Part shown: in pieces, positions 1 to 8,677 of the stretch
How positions within the stretch are numbered: the stretch's first letter is position 1
Layout of the letters: each line of letters begins with the position of its first letter
NCBI RefSeq assembly: GCF_001613165.1
Contig: NZ_BDBV01000076.1
Span: forward strand, 1-64,000
DNA from: Nocardia mexicana NBRC 108244
GTDB lineage: Bacteria; Actinomycetota; Actinomycetes; Mycobacteriales; Mycobacteriaceae
DNA length: 64,000 bases
Direction: 5' to 3'
Position numbers and translations under genes: made by a program
The notes under the pieces: model-generated
The model's database searches: none
Told to the model about the DNA's origin: nothing
The model's input: only the letters and a program-made list of their open reading frames with translations

Positions 1-32
1 AAACCCGCCGGAGCGAAGCGGAGGCCAAAAAC

Positions 33-1133
33 TCAGAACCGCGGATGCTCCCCCACCAGCGAGACCCGCTCCGCCCCACTCTCCTTGGCCTTCTTCACGG
101 TCCCCAGCGTCCAGCACTCGATGTGCCGCGCGGTGAGCACCGCCAGCGCCCGCTCCGCATCCTCCGGCGCGACGATGGCCACCATGCCGACGCCCATGTT
201 GAACGTCTTCTCCATCTCGACCCGCTCGACCCGTCCGCGCTGCGCGATCATCTTGAACACCGGCGCGGGATTCCAGGTGCCGCGGTCGATTTCGGCGACG
301 AGTCCGGCGGGCAGCACCCGGGCCAGGTTGTTGGCGAGCCCACCGCCGGTGATGTGCGAGAAGGTGCGCACATCGGTCTCGGCGACCAGGGCCAGGCAGT
401 CCTTGGCGTAGATGCGGGTCGGCTCGAGCAGTTCTTCGCCGAGGGTGCGGCCGAACTCCTCGACCTGTCCGGCCAGTGACATCCGGTCGATCTCGAGCAG
501 GACGTGGCGGGCGAGGCTGTAGCCGTTGGAGTGCAGGCCCGAGGAGCCCATCGCGATCACGACGTCGCCGGGGCGCACCCGGTCCGGCCCGAGCACGGCG
601 TCGGCCTCGACCACGCCGACGCCGGTGGCGGAGATGTCGTAGTCGTCGGCGCCCATCAGGCCCGGGTGTTCGGCCGTCTCGCCGCCCAGCAGCGCACAGC
701 CGGCCTTCACGCATCCCTCCGCGATGCCGGACACGATCTGCGCCATCCGTTCCGGAACGACCTTGCCGACGGCGATGTAGTCCTGCAGGAACAGCGGTTC
801 GGCGCCGCAGACCACCAGGTCGTCGACGACCATGGCGACCAGGTCCAGGCCCACGGTGTCGTGCTTGTCCATCGCCTGCGCGATCGCGATCTTGGTGCCG
901 ACCCCGTCGGTGGAGGAGGCGAGCAGGGGCTCGCGGTAGTCGCCCTTGAGCGCGAACAGTCCGGCGAAGCCGCCGAGTCCACCCTGCACCTCTGGCCTGG
1001 TGGCCTTCTTGGCCAGCGGCGCGTACAGCTCGACTGCGCGGTCACCGGCCTCGATGTCCACGCCGGCCGCGGCGTACGAAGCACCGGCGTCACGGCCGTC
1101 CACACCGGCACCAGTCGGGGTCTGCTCAGTCAT
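33..1133 (-). CDS. purM: Phosphoribosylformylglycinamidine cyclo-ligase (AIR synthetase)
   Basis: PurM closes formylglycinamidine ribonucleotide to aminoimidazole ribonucleotide with ATP, in step 5 of cytoplasmic purine synthesis. The protein is about 366 aa, close to the usual 340-360. It shows the family's N-terminal DGVGTK nucleotide motif, a VDDLVVCGAEPLF segment, LLGGETAEHPG and GGGLANNLARVLP. I start at the ATG at 1133 (MTEQTP), because the in-frame ATG 18 nt upstream overlaps the GGAG that would serve as ribosome binding site. In mycobacteria purM follows purF directly. Here it has the same orientation as purF, but about 7.5 kb of unrelated genes lie between them. Family assignment is secure; the start is probable. 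Confidence 0.97.
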   Translation of the reverse strand: MTEQTPTGAGVDGRDAGASYAAAGVDIEAGDRAVELYAPLAKKATRPEVQGGLGGFAGLFALKGDYREPLLASSTDGVGTKIAIAQAMDKHDTVGLDLVAMVVDDLVVCGAEPLFLQDYIAVGKVVPERMAQIVSGIAEGCVKAGCALLGGETAEHPGLMGADDYDISATGVGVVEADAVLGPDRVRPGDVVIAMGSSGLHSNGYSLARHVLLEIDRMSLAGQVEEFGRTLGEELLEPTRIYAKDCLALVAETDVRTFSHITGGGLANNLARVLPAGLVAEIDRGTWNPAPVFKMIAQRGRVERVEMEKTFNMGVGMVAIVAPEDAERALAVLTARHIECWTLGTVKKAKESGAERVSLVGEHPRF

Positions 1134-1259
1134 TTTCGGGGAAAGCTCCAAACCGAATCGGCGGATAGATGCCTGATCACGCTACCGGAGCCGGATAACG
1201 GGACTGCACCGGTATTGGCTTGACCACTTGACAATCCGGGCAATTTCGAAGGCCAACCA

Positions 1260-1288
1260 TTGACGTACATACTGTATGTATGTAAATC
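1260..1288 (+). promoter_or_regulatory. Promoter with embedded palindromic operator for hydrolase-tetR pair
   Basis: A TTGACG hexamer at 1260-1265 is followed after 17 nt by TAAATC, a weak -10. Between them lies a perfect 15-bp inverted repeat, TACATAC-T-GTATGTA (1266-1280), followed by a further TGTA. A palindrome between -35 and -10 is a typical TetR operator position, and a TetR gene is the second gene of this transcription unit, so autoregulation is inferred. The sequence is also AT-rich against its surroundings. Confidence 0.6.
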
Positions 1289-1326
1289 TGTGCGGACCTT
1301 GACAGCACGCATCCGGGAGGCACTCC

Positions 1327-2193
1327 ATGGGAATCAGCAGCACACTCGGCCCGATCCACGAGCTGGACCTGCCGGGCGGCCGAATCCGCTATCACGACAC
1401 CGGCTCCGGGGCACCGGTCGTCTTCGTGCACGGATTGCTGGTCAATGCGGATCTGTGGCGCGATGTGGTGCCCGGCGTCGCCGCGGCCGGTCATCGGTGC
1501 ATCACCCCCGATCTGCCCTTCGGGGCGCATTCGATCCCGGTGCCCGATGCCGACCTCTCGCCGACCGGTGCCGCCGATATGATCGCGGCCTTCCTGGAAC
1601 GGATGGACCTCGAGGACGTCACGCTGGTGGCGAACGACACCGGCGGCGCGATCACGCAGATCATGCTGACCCGCGACCGGTCCCGCGTCGGCCGCGTGGT
1701 GCTGACGAACTGCGATGCCTACGACAAGTTCCTGCCGCAGCCGTTCACGGCGCTGCCGCGGCTGGCCGCGATTCCCGGCCCCTTCCGGAGCCTGCTGGAA
1801 CTGATGCGGTTCCGACCGGCGCAGCGGCTGCCGATCGCCTTCGGGCTGGTGACCAAGCGGCCGGTGCCGCCGGAGTTCGCCGACTCCTATCTCCTGCCCA
1901 GTCGGGGATCCGCGGCCATCCGGGCGGATCTGTACCGGTTCGTCCGGGGCATCCACAAGCGCTACACGCTGGCGGCCGCCGAGCGGTTCCCCACCCTCGA
2001 CCTGCCGGTGCTGCTGGCCTGGGCGCCGGAGGACAAGGTGTTCAAGGTGTCGTTCGCGGAGCGGTTGGCCCGCGACCTGCCCGACGCCACGCTGCGGCTG
2101 ATCGATGACTCGTACACCTTCAGCGCCGAGGACCGGCCGGAGTTGCTCACCGAGTTGATACTGGAGTTCACTCGGCTGCATGCCACGCCGTAG
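1327..2193 (+). CDS. Alpha/beta-fold hydrolase with atypical catalytic residues
   Basis: A 288-aa alpha/beta hydrolase with GGGAGG ideally placed before the ATG. The oxyanion-side motif VFVHGLLVNADLW is clear. At the nucleophile elbow the sequence is ANDTGGA, so the expected nucleophile is Asp (as in haloalkane dehalogenases and epoxide hydrolases) rather than Ser. Near the C terminus the segment DSYTFSAEDRPE has Thr where most relatives have the catalytic His (as in GHF..EDRPE). The last 14 nt overlap the TetR gene, which implies translational coupling. The substrate is unknown. A conventional esterase or dehalogenase triad is not evident, so it may use a different acid/base residue or have lost hydrolysis. 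Confidence 0.85.
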   Translation: MGISSTLGPIHELDLPGGRIRYHDTGSGAPVVFVHGLLVNADLWRDVVPGVAAAGHRCITPDLPFGAHSIPVPDADLSPTGAADMIAAFLERMDLEDVTLVANDTGGAITQIMLTRDRSRVGRVVLTNCDAYDKFLPQPFTALPRLAAIPGPFRSLLELMRFRPAQRLPIAFGLVTKRPVPPEFADSYLLPSRGSAAIRADLYRFVRGIHKRYTLAAAERFPTLDLPVLLAWAPEDKVFKVSFAERLARDLPDATLRLIDDSYTFSAEDRPELLTELILEFTRLHATP

Positions 2194-2812
2194 CCAGGAG
2201 GATCGTTCGCGCACCACCAGGGCCGCGCTCGAGGACGCCGGCCGCCGGTTGTTCGCCGAGCGCGGCTACGCGGGTGTCTCGGCCGAGGAGATCGTCTCCG
2301 CGGCCGGGGTCACCCGCGGCGCGCTGCACCACCACTACGGCGACAAGCGCGGGCTGTTCCTGGCCGTCCTCGAGCTGGTCGAGTCGGAGGCCACCGCGGA
2401 GGTGACCAGGGCCATCGAATCACTGTCCGAGACAACCGATCCGACCGATCCGGCCGCCAACCTCGCGGCCATGGCCGTCGGCCTCAACACCTTCCTGGAG
2501 GTGTGCCAGCGCCCCGAGGTCGCCCGGATCTCGATGTCGGACGCCCCCGCGGTGCTGGGCTGGCCCGCCTGGCGCGAGATGGAGGCGCGATACGGGCTGG
2601 GTTTGATCACCGACCAGCTCGAGCAGGCCCGCGAGGCCGGACTGATCGCCGACGTCCCGGTGCGGATACTCGCCCAACTCATCCTCAGCGCGGTAACGGA
2701 GGCAGGCATGATCGTCTCCCACGCCACCGACCCGGACTCCGCCCGCGCCGAGGCCCAGCAGTCCCTCATGCTCCTCATCAGCGGCCTACTCCGCCTCCCC
2801 CAGACCCCCTGA
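2180..2812 (+). CDS. TetR/AcrR family transcriptional regulator
   Basis: A 210-aa TetR-type repressor. The N-terminal HTH is clear (RTTRAALEDAGRRLFAERGY, then SAEEIVSAAGVTRGALHHHYGDKRGL), and is followed by a helical ligand-binding domain without a diagnostic signature. Its ATG lies inside the end of the upstream hydrolase gene, overlapping 14 nt in another frame, so the two are coupled. The palindrome in the promoter of the pair (1266-1280) is its probable operator. The ligand is unknown but may be related to the hydrolase substrate. Confidence 0.92.
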   Translation: MPRRSQEDRSRTTRAALEDAGRRLFAERGYAGVSAEEIVSAAGVTRGALHHHYGDKRGLFLAVLELVESEATAEVTRAIESLSETTDPTDPAANLAAMAVGLNTFLEVCQRPEVARISMSDAPAVLGWPAWREMEARYGLGLITDQLEQAREAGLIADVPVRILAQLILSAVTEAGMIVSHATDPDSARAEAQQSLMLLISGLLRLPQTP

Positions 2813-2821
2813 GAGACAAGC

Positions 2822-2870
2822 GGCGAGCACCCGGTCATATCGTCCGGCACCGACCGGCCGGGTGCTCGCC
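2822..2870. terminator. Bidirectional stem-loop between convergent tetR and ABC operon
   Basis: GGCGAGCACCCGG (2822-2834) pairs perfectly with CCGGGTGCTCGCC (2858-2870), giving a 13-bp stem and a 23-nt loop. It sits between two convergent genes. There is no long T tract, as is common in high-GC actinobacteria. Confidence 0.75.
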
Positions 2871-2936
2871 TAGGGTTGTGCCGTCAGTTCGTCGGCTCGC
2901 CCCCGACACGGCGCGACGACACAACCCGGCTCCGGA

Positions 2937-4694
2937 TTACCCGCTGTGGTCCGTGGCGAAAAGTGCCGCCGTGGCCGCGCGGCGCCGGCGTTGTTCCACC
3001 GGGTCGGGGACCGGGACCGCGGCGACCAGACGCTGCGTGTATTCCTGGGTGGGATGGCGCAGGATTTCGTCACGGGTGCCCTGTTCGACCACGGAACCGT
3101 TGCACAGCACCGCGATTCGGTCCGCCAGCTGGTCCACCACGGCGAGGTCGTGGCTGACGAACAGGCAGGCCCAGCCGAATTCCCGCTGCAGCGCGGCGAA
3201 CAGCTCGAGCACCCGCGCCTGCACCGAGACGTCCAGCGCACTGGTCGGCTCGTCGGCGATCAGCAGGTCCGGGTTGAGCACCAGCGCGCGGGCCAGGCTC
3301 GCCCGCTGCCGCTGGCCGCCCGACAGCTCGTGCGGGTAGCGCTGTTCGGTGCCGCCGGGCAGTTGCACGTCGTCGAGGAGCTTGCGCACCCGGGTCCGCA
3401 GCGCCTCACCGTTGGCGGCGCGGTGCACCACCAGCGGCTCGGCCACGCACTGTCCGACCGTCAGCCGGGGATTCAACGACGTTGCGGGATCCTGGAATAC
3501 GAACCCCAGCCGTTTGCGCAGCGGCCGGAGCTGCCGCTCCGACAGCCCCGTCACCCGGGTGCCGAGCATGGTGATCGTCCCCGACGACGGCCGCTGCAGC
3601 GCCGCGACGCACCGCCCGATGGTGGTCTTGCCGGAGCCGGATTCGCCTACCAGCCCGAGGGTTTCGCCGCGGCCGATGCGCAGGCTCACGCCGTCCACCG
3701 CCCGGAAGGCCGAGCGGCCCAGGGCCCCGGGGAATTCCACCACCAGATCGGTCACCTCGAGCAACGAATCCTCGGCCGACTCCGGTCGTTCGGCCGTCTC
3801 CCCGGCGGGTCGTTCGGCCACCACCGTGGAGGCTTCCGAATCCACCTGTGGCGCAATGGGTGACACCGGTCCGGACGTCGGCCGCAGACCGGCGCCCAGA
3901 TGCGGTACCGCGGCGAGCAGGTCCCGGGTGTACTGCTGCTGGGGATCGGCGAAGAGCTCGTCGACCGGCGCGGTTTCGACGACGCGCCCGGCGCGCATCA
4001 CCACCACCCGGTCGGCGAGGTCGGCGACCACACCCATGTTGTGCGTGATGAGCACGATCGCGCTGCCGATGCGATCGCGCAGATCCCGCAGCAGTTCCAG
4101 GATCTCGGCCTGCACGGTGACGTCCAGGGCCGTCGTCGGTTCGTCGGCGATGATCACCTTCGGCTCGCAGGCGATGGCGATGGCGATCATCACGCGCTGT
4201 TTCTGCCCGCCGGACAGCTGATGCGGGTAGTAGTCGACGCGGTGCTCCGGATCGGGCAGCCCCACCGTGCGCAGCAGCTCGATCGCGCGGGCCCTGGCCT
4301 GTTTGCGGCCCGAACCATTGTGTGCGCGAAGGGCTTCGGTGAGCTGATAGCCGACGGTGAACAGTGGGTCCAGGGCGGCGCCCGGCTCCTGGAAGATCAT
4401 CGAGATCTCGCCGCCGCGCAGCGCGGTCAGCTGCTTCTCGGTCATCGACGTGATCTTGTTGCTGCCCATCGTGACCAGGCCGGTGACCCGGGCGGTCGAG
4501 GGCAGCAGGCCGATCGCGGTGCGGGAGCTCACCGATTTGCCCGATCCGGACTCCCCGACGATGGCCAGCACCTCGCCGGGACATACCTCGTAGGACACAT
4601 CGCACACCGCGTTCACCGGGCCCGCGTCGGTGGCGAAGGTGACCGACAGCGACTCGATGGCCAGGGCGGCCGCGCGGTCCAGGGTCTCAGTCAC
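2937..4694 (-). CDS. Peptide ABC transporter, fused tandem ATPase (DppD-DppF type)
   Basis: A 585-aa protein carrying two complete ABC ATPase domains, replacing the usual separate D and F subunits of oligopeptide/dipeptide importers. Domain 1 has Walker A GESGSGKS (residues 47-54), LSGGQKQR and ADEPTTALD. Domain 2 has GESGSGKTT, LSGGQRQR and ADEPTSALD. An acidic linker of roughly 50 residues joins them. It is the last gene of a four-gene operon, overlapping the upstream permease by 8 nt. It powers import across the cytoplasmic membrane; the substrate is probably a peptide but is not determined by sequence. Confidence 0.95.
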   Translation of the reverse strand: MTETLDRAAALAIESLSVTFATDAGPVNAVCDVSYEVCPGEVLAIVGESGSGKSVSSRTAIGLLPSTARVTGLVTMGSNKITSMTEKQLTALRGGEISMIFQEPGAALDPLFTVGYQLTEALRAHNGSGRKQARARAIELLRTVGLPDPEHRVDYYPHQLSGGQKQRVMIAIAIACEPKVIIADEPTTALDVTVQAEILELLRDLRDRIGSAIVLITHNMGVVADLADRVVVMRAGRVVETAPVDELFADPQQQYTRDLLAAVPHLGAGLRPTSGPVSPIAPQVDSEASTVVAERPAGETAERPESAEDSLLEVTDLVVEFPGALGRSAFRAVDGVSLRIGRGETLGLVGESGSGKTTIGRCVAALQRPSSGTITMLGTRVTGLSERQLRPLRKRLGFVFQDPATSLNPRLTVGQCVAEPLVVHRAANGEALRTRVRKLLDDVQLPGGTEQRYPHELSGGQRQRASLARALVLNPDLLIADEPTSALDVSVQARVLELFAALQREFGWACLFVSHDLAVVDQLADRIAVLCNGSVVEQGTRDEILRHPTQEYTQRLVAAVPVPDPVEQRRRRAATAALFATDHSG

Positions 4695-5673
4695 CGGTGG
4701 TCTCCTTCGGTGCGGCGGCGGTGGCCGCGCGGCGGGTGCGCAGCAGCGGATTGAGCACCTCGTTGAGGCTCTCCCCCACCAGCGTCATGCCGAGCACCAC
4801 CAGAACGATTGCGACACCGGGGAATACGCCGGTCCACCAGATTCCGTTGGACACGTCGGCCAGCGCCTTGTTGAGGTCGTAGCCCCATTCGGCGGCCTGG
4901 GTGGGCTCGATGCCGTAACCCAGGAAGCCCAGGGCGGCCAGGGTGAGGATGGCCTCGGAACCGTTGAGCGTGATGATCACCGGCAGCGACTGGGTGACGT
5001 TGGGGAAGATGTGCCGGAACAGAATGCGCCCGACCGGCGCCCCGGTCACCCGGGCGGCGTCGACGTAGGGTTCGGTCTTCACCGCGAGCGTCGCGTTGCG
5101 CACCACCCGGAAGTACTGCGGCACGAAGATCACCGTGATCGCCACCGCGGCCGACAGCACGCCGCCGAAGCTCGACGAATTGCCCCCGGCCACCACGATC
5201 GACACCACGATCGCCAGCAGCAGCGTCGGAAACGCGTACATGGCGTCCATGAACAGCGTCAGCACCCGGTCGACCCAGCGCCCGACGTACCCGGACACCA
5301 AACCCAAGGGGACGCCGACGAACAGCGACAGCACCAGCGACACCGCGATGACCCACAGCGCGGTGCGCGCGCCGAACAGTACGCGGGAGAACACGTCCTC
5401 CCCGCGCACCGAGGTGCCGAACCAATGCTCCGCCGACGGGGCCTGCTGTCGCACGAAATCGACACCGTCCGAGGAGATCTGGGCGAATCCGTAGGGTGCG
5501 ATCAGGGGTGCGAACAGCGCCACGATCACGAACATCGCGATGAGCGCGAGACCGAAGATCAGCGTCACCCGCTGCAGCCCCGACGTCATCGAGAACAACC
5601 GCAGGCCGGGGATGCCCCGGCGCGGCCCGGGCGGCACCACGACCGGGTCCGCCAGCAGTTCAGGTGCAGTCAT
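4687..5673 (-). CDS. Peptide ABC transporter permease (DppC type)
   Basis: A 328-aa integral membrane permease of the binding-protein-dependent type. It has an N-terminal OppC-like segment, a first TM (LIFGLALIAMFVIVALFAPLI) and several more. The EAA loop is AARVTGAPVGRILFRHIFPN. Its ATG begins immediately after the TAG of the DppB-type permease (TAGATG), and its 3' end overlaps the ATPase by 8 nt, so this is a tight operon. It pairs with the DppB-type subunit to form the channel. Confidence 0.95.
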   Translation of the reverse strand: MTAPELLADPVVVPPGPRRGIPGLRLFSMTSGLQRVTLIFGLALIAMFVIVALFAPLIAPYGFAQISSDGVDFVRQQAPSAEHWFGTSVRGEDVFSRVLFGARTALWVIAVSLVLSLFVGVPLGLVSGYVGRWVDRVLTLFMDAMYAFPTLLLAIVVSIVVAGGNSSSFGGVLSAAVAITVIFVPQYFRVVRNATLAVKTEPYVDAARVTGAPVGRILFRHIFPNVTQSLPVIITLNGSEAILTLAALGFLGYGIEPTQAAEWGYDLNKALADVSNGIWWTGVFPGVAIVLVVLGMTLVGESLNEVLNPLLRTRRAATAAAPKETTGD

Positions 5674-6774
5674 CTAGAACCTCACCCTCGGATCGATCAG
5701 CGCCACGACGACGTCGACGAGGAAGCTCATCACCGCCACCACCAGCGCCAGGAAGGCCACGATCCCTTGCACCGCAACGAAATCGCGGGCCTGCAGATAA
5801 CTCGCGAGCTGGTAGCCCAGGCCCTTCCACTCGAAGGTGATCTCGGTGAGCACGGCCCCGCCCAGCATCATGGCGATCTGCATGCCCATCACCGTGACGA
5901 TCGGAATCATGGCGTTGCGGAAGGCATGTCGGCCGACCACCACCCGTTCGGTCAGCCCGCGCGCCCGTGCCGCGTCGACGAAATCGCTGTGCAGGGTCTG
6001 GATCAGGTTGATCCGCACCAACCGGAGGAAGATTCCCGCGGTGAGCAGGCCCAGCGCGATCGCGGGCAGGATGGCGTGTTCCAGCACGTCGGCCAGATAG
6101 CCCATGTCGCCGTACAGGATTGCGTCGATGGTGAGGATATTCGTCTTCGGCGAGACATGCTGCAGCGCCAGTTCGACATTGGTGCTGGCTCGACCCGCCA
6201 CCGGCAGCCAGCCCAGCTGCACGGCGAAGATCAGCTTCAACAGCAGGCCGACGAAGAACACCGGGGCCGCGTAGACCAGGATGCCGAACAGCCGCAGCCC
6301 GACATCGGAGGCCTTGTCGCGGCGGCGGGCCGCGTAGCGCCCCAGGGGAACTCCGACCAGGAAGGCCACCAGCAGCGCCCAGAACACCAGCTCCAGCGTC
6401 GCCGCGCCGTAGCTGGCGACGATATCGCTGATGGCCCGATTGTCGGTGGAACGGCCGAAATCACCGCGCACCAGCCCGGTGAGGTAGTCCCAATACTGGC
6501 TCAGCACAGGCCGATTGAGCCCGGCGGCCTCCTTGCGGGCCTCGATCTGGTCCGGTGGTAGCCGCCCGCCCAGCGCGGCGCTGATCGGATCGCCCACGAC
6601 CCGCATCAGGAAGAATACGACCGTCACCAGAATCCATGCCGTCGGCACGATCAGCAACAGCCGGACGGCCAGGTAGCGCAGCAGTACGCCGTAGCGAGAT
6701 CGGCTGCGGCCCGGTGCATTCCGGGGAGCAGGAGCCGGGGCGGGCGGCTCCTGCTCGGTCACCACGGCTGTCAC
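5674..6774 (-). CDS. Peptide ABC transporter permease (DppB type)
   Basis: A 366-aa permease with the DppB/OppB layout: a TM near the N terminus (LLLIVPTAWILVTVVFFLM), a periplasmic domain, then a cluster of TMs with the EAA loop (DAARARGLTERVVVGRHAFRN). The N terminus is a Pro/Ala-rich cytoplasmic extension of about 30 residues. It overlaps the substrate-binding protein gene by 4 nt and abuts the DppC-type gene. Role: half of the importer channel. Confidence 0.95.
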   Translation of the reverse strand: MTAVVTEQEPPAPAPAPRNAPGRSRSRYGVLLRYLAVRLLLIVPTAWILVTVVFFLMRVVGDPISAALGGRLPPDQIEARKEAAGLNRPVLSQYWDYLTGLVRGDFGRSTDNRAISDIVASYGAATLELVFWALLVAFLVGVPLGRYAARRRDKASDVGLRLFGILVYAAPVFFVGLLLKLIFAVQLGWLPVAGRASTNVELALQHVSPKTNILTIDAILYGDMGYLADVLEHAILPAIALGLLTAGIFLRLVRINLIQTLHSDFVDAARARGLTERVVVGRHAFRNAMIPIVTVMGMQIAMMLGGAVLTEITFEWKGLGYQLASYLQARDFVAVQGIVAFLALVVAVMSFLVDVVVALIDPRVRF

Positions 6775-8411
6775 TTGCTCAGCACGCTGTAGCGGAACTT
6801 GGTGGACGGATCGAGCGTCGTCTCCGTGCCCTGGACGCCCTTGGTGGTGATCGCGATCTGCTTACCGGACAGCAGCGGCAGCGTCGAGATGTGCTTCTGC
6901 GCCAGGTCGCGCTGCACCTGCTCGAGGATCTTCACCCGCTTGGCCTCGTCGGGCTCGGTCACCTCCGCGGTCAGCTGTGCGGTGATGGCCGGATCCTCGA
7001 AGTGGTTCTGCAGGAAGTTGTTCGGCGCGAAGAACGGGGTCAGGTAGTCGTCCGGATCCGGATAGTCCGGGAACCAGCCCAGCTGGTACACCGGGTAGCC
7101 GTCGCGCGCCCGCTCGTGCTGGTAGGTCACCCACTCGGTGGACTGCAGGTTGATCTTGAACAGGCCGGTGGCATCCAGCTGGCTCTTGATGGCCGCGTAC
7201 TCCTCGGAACTGGAGCCGCCGTAGTGGTCCGGGTTGTACTGGAGGTTGATCTCGACCGGCGCCGCGACGCCCGCGTCGGCGAGGAACTTCGCCGCCTGCT
7301 CCTTGTTCGGCTTGGCGCCGTAGATGTCCTTGAACGGCTCGGTCGCGCCGGTGAAACCCTGCGGGATAGGCGAATACGCGGGCGTGAAGGTGCCCTTGTA
7401 CACATCTTTCGACAGCGCGTCGCGGTCGACGCTGGAGGCCATGGCCTTGCGGATCGCGAGCTTCTGCTCGGGGGTGCCGCCGGGCATGGTGTTCATGTTG
7501 AACACGATGTAGCGCAGCTCGCCGCCGAGCCCCTCGTGCACCGCCACCTTGTCGCTGCCGCGCAGCGACTCCATATCGGTGGGGCTCAGGCTGCGGTAGG
7601 CGACGTCGATATTGCCGTTCTGGATGTCGAGCTTCAGGTTCTCGCTGCTGGCGTAGTACTTCGTCGACACCGAACTGGTCTTCGGCTTGCCGAGGATGCC
7701 GTTGTAGTCCGGATTCGCCTGGTACTCGACGAGTTTGTTCTTGTCGTAGCTGGTGATCGTGTAGGGCCCGGAGTAGCCCTTGGCCTTGACGACCGAATCG
7801 TCGTCCACGAGCTTGTCGGGCGAGAACACCGTCTCGTCGACGATCGGACCGGCCTGCGTCGCCAGGATCGACGGGAAGGTCTGGTCGTTGGCGTTCTTCA
7901 GGGTGAACGTCACCGTGTAGTCGTCGACCACCTCGGTGCGGTCCAGGTGAGTCAGCAGCGCGGCGGGCCCGTTCGGATCGTTGATCTTGACCATTCGATC
8001 GAAGGAGAACTTGACGCTCTTGGCGGTCAACGGATTTCCGTTGGCGAACTTCAGCCCCTTCTTCAGCGTGCAGGTGTACACGGTGGGCTGGGTGAAGTCG
8101 CACTTCTCCGCGGCATCGGGCTCCGGCTTGGTCTGGCCGGGCGCGAAGTTCATGACGTGCTGGAAGATCTGCGTCTCCGGAACATAGGAGCCCTGGTCGT
8201 AGGCCGCCACCGGGTCCAGGGAGAAAATCTTGTCGGTGGTGCCGATCACCAATCCGCCGCCGTCGCCGCCGCCCCCGGTTCGCCCAGACCCGCACCCCGC
8301 CACCGCGAGTAGCGCTAGGCCCGCCATCCCCACTGCCGCAACACTTTTCACCCTGCCGCCGGGGCCGCGGCTCCTCCGAGCCGCCGACACCGCTGAAGCC
8401 GAAAACCGCAT
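6771..8411 (-). CDS. ABC transporter substrate-binding lipoprotein (family 5, peptide type)
   Basis: A 546-aa extracytoplasmic solute-binding protein of family 5. The first 40 residues are a signal peptide ending in a lipobox (LLAVAGCG), so Cys41 should be lipidated and anchor it to the membrane. The mature part has typical family-5 features, including the SFDRMVKINDP segment and a C-terminal YQLGWFPDYPDPDDYLTPFF. It is the first gene of the importer operon, and all members overlap or abut. The 266-bp region upstream carries several GTTGC/GCAAC inverted repeats likely to be operators. It probably binds oligopeptides, but nickel or other ligands cannot be excluded. Confidence 0.95.
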   Translation of the reverse strand: MRFSASAVSAARRSRGPGGRVKSVAAVGMAGLALLAVAGCGSGRTGGGGDGGGLVIGTTDKIFSLDPVAAYDQGSYVPETQIFQHVMNFAPGQTKPEPDAAEKCDFTQPTVYTCTLKKGLKFANGNPLTAKSVKFSFDRMVKINDPNGPAALLTHLDRTEVVDDYTVTFTLKNANDQTFPSILATQAGPIVDETVFSPDKLVDDDSVVKAKGYSGPYTITSYDKNKLVEYQANPDYNGILGKPKTSSVSTKYYASSENLKLDIQNGNIDVAYRSLSPTDMESLRGSDKVAVHEGLGGELRYIVFNMNTMPGGTPEQKLAIRKAMASSVDRDALSKDVYKGTFTPAYSPIPQGFTGATEPFKDIYGAKPNKEQAAKFLADAGVAAPVEINLQYNPDHYGGSSSEEYAAIKSQLDATGLFKINLQSTEWVTYQHERARDGYPVYQLGWFPDYPDPDDYLTPFFAPNNFLQNHFEDPAITAQLTAEVTEPDEAKRVKILEQVQRDLAQKHISTLPLLSGKQIAITTKGVQGTETTLDPSTKFRYSVLSK

Positions 8412-8513
8412 GAACTGTCCTCATCTCGCAACGCGGGCGCGCCCGGGGCCTGGATCACAGGCCGGGCGCGTACGCGGTGAACTTCGGTATGGCGGGGACA
8501 GTACCGCCGGGCC

Positions 8514-8654
8514 GTTGCAAATATGTTGCGTTTCGCAACAATTAATGGTCGCAAGTCCAAAAAGCGTCGGCGCAGGGGCATCCGCACCGGAACTATTGCA
8601 AGCTGCGCAATCCCGTGGCCTACCGCCTGCCGGGACAGCGCGCAACTATGTTGC
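8514..8654. promoter_or_regulatory. Cluster of TTGC/GCAA inverted repeats upstream of peptide importer
   Basis: Three inverted repeats built from the same half-site lie in the 266-bp gap before the importer. They are TGTTGCG-TTT-CGCAACA (8524-8540), ATTGC-n7-GCAAT (8595-8611) and GCAAC-TAT-GTTGC (8642-8654). An additional GTTGC at 8514 is 11 bp, one helical turn, from the first. This looks like a multi-site operator; the regulator is unknown. I could not define -35/-10 elements with confidence. Confidence 0.5.
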
Positions 8655-8677
8655 AGGCAGGATCGGCGACCGAACCG

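Noticed and set aside
4630..6561. A 643-codon plus-strand frame rich in His, Gln, Asp and Arg
   Set aside because: It is antisense to the importer permeases; the composition is that of a high-GC shadow and no domain is seen.
8412..8677. A riboswitch or leader before the importer
   Set aside because: Inverted repeats are short and operator-like; I see no known riboswitch core.
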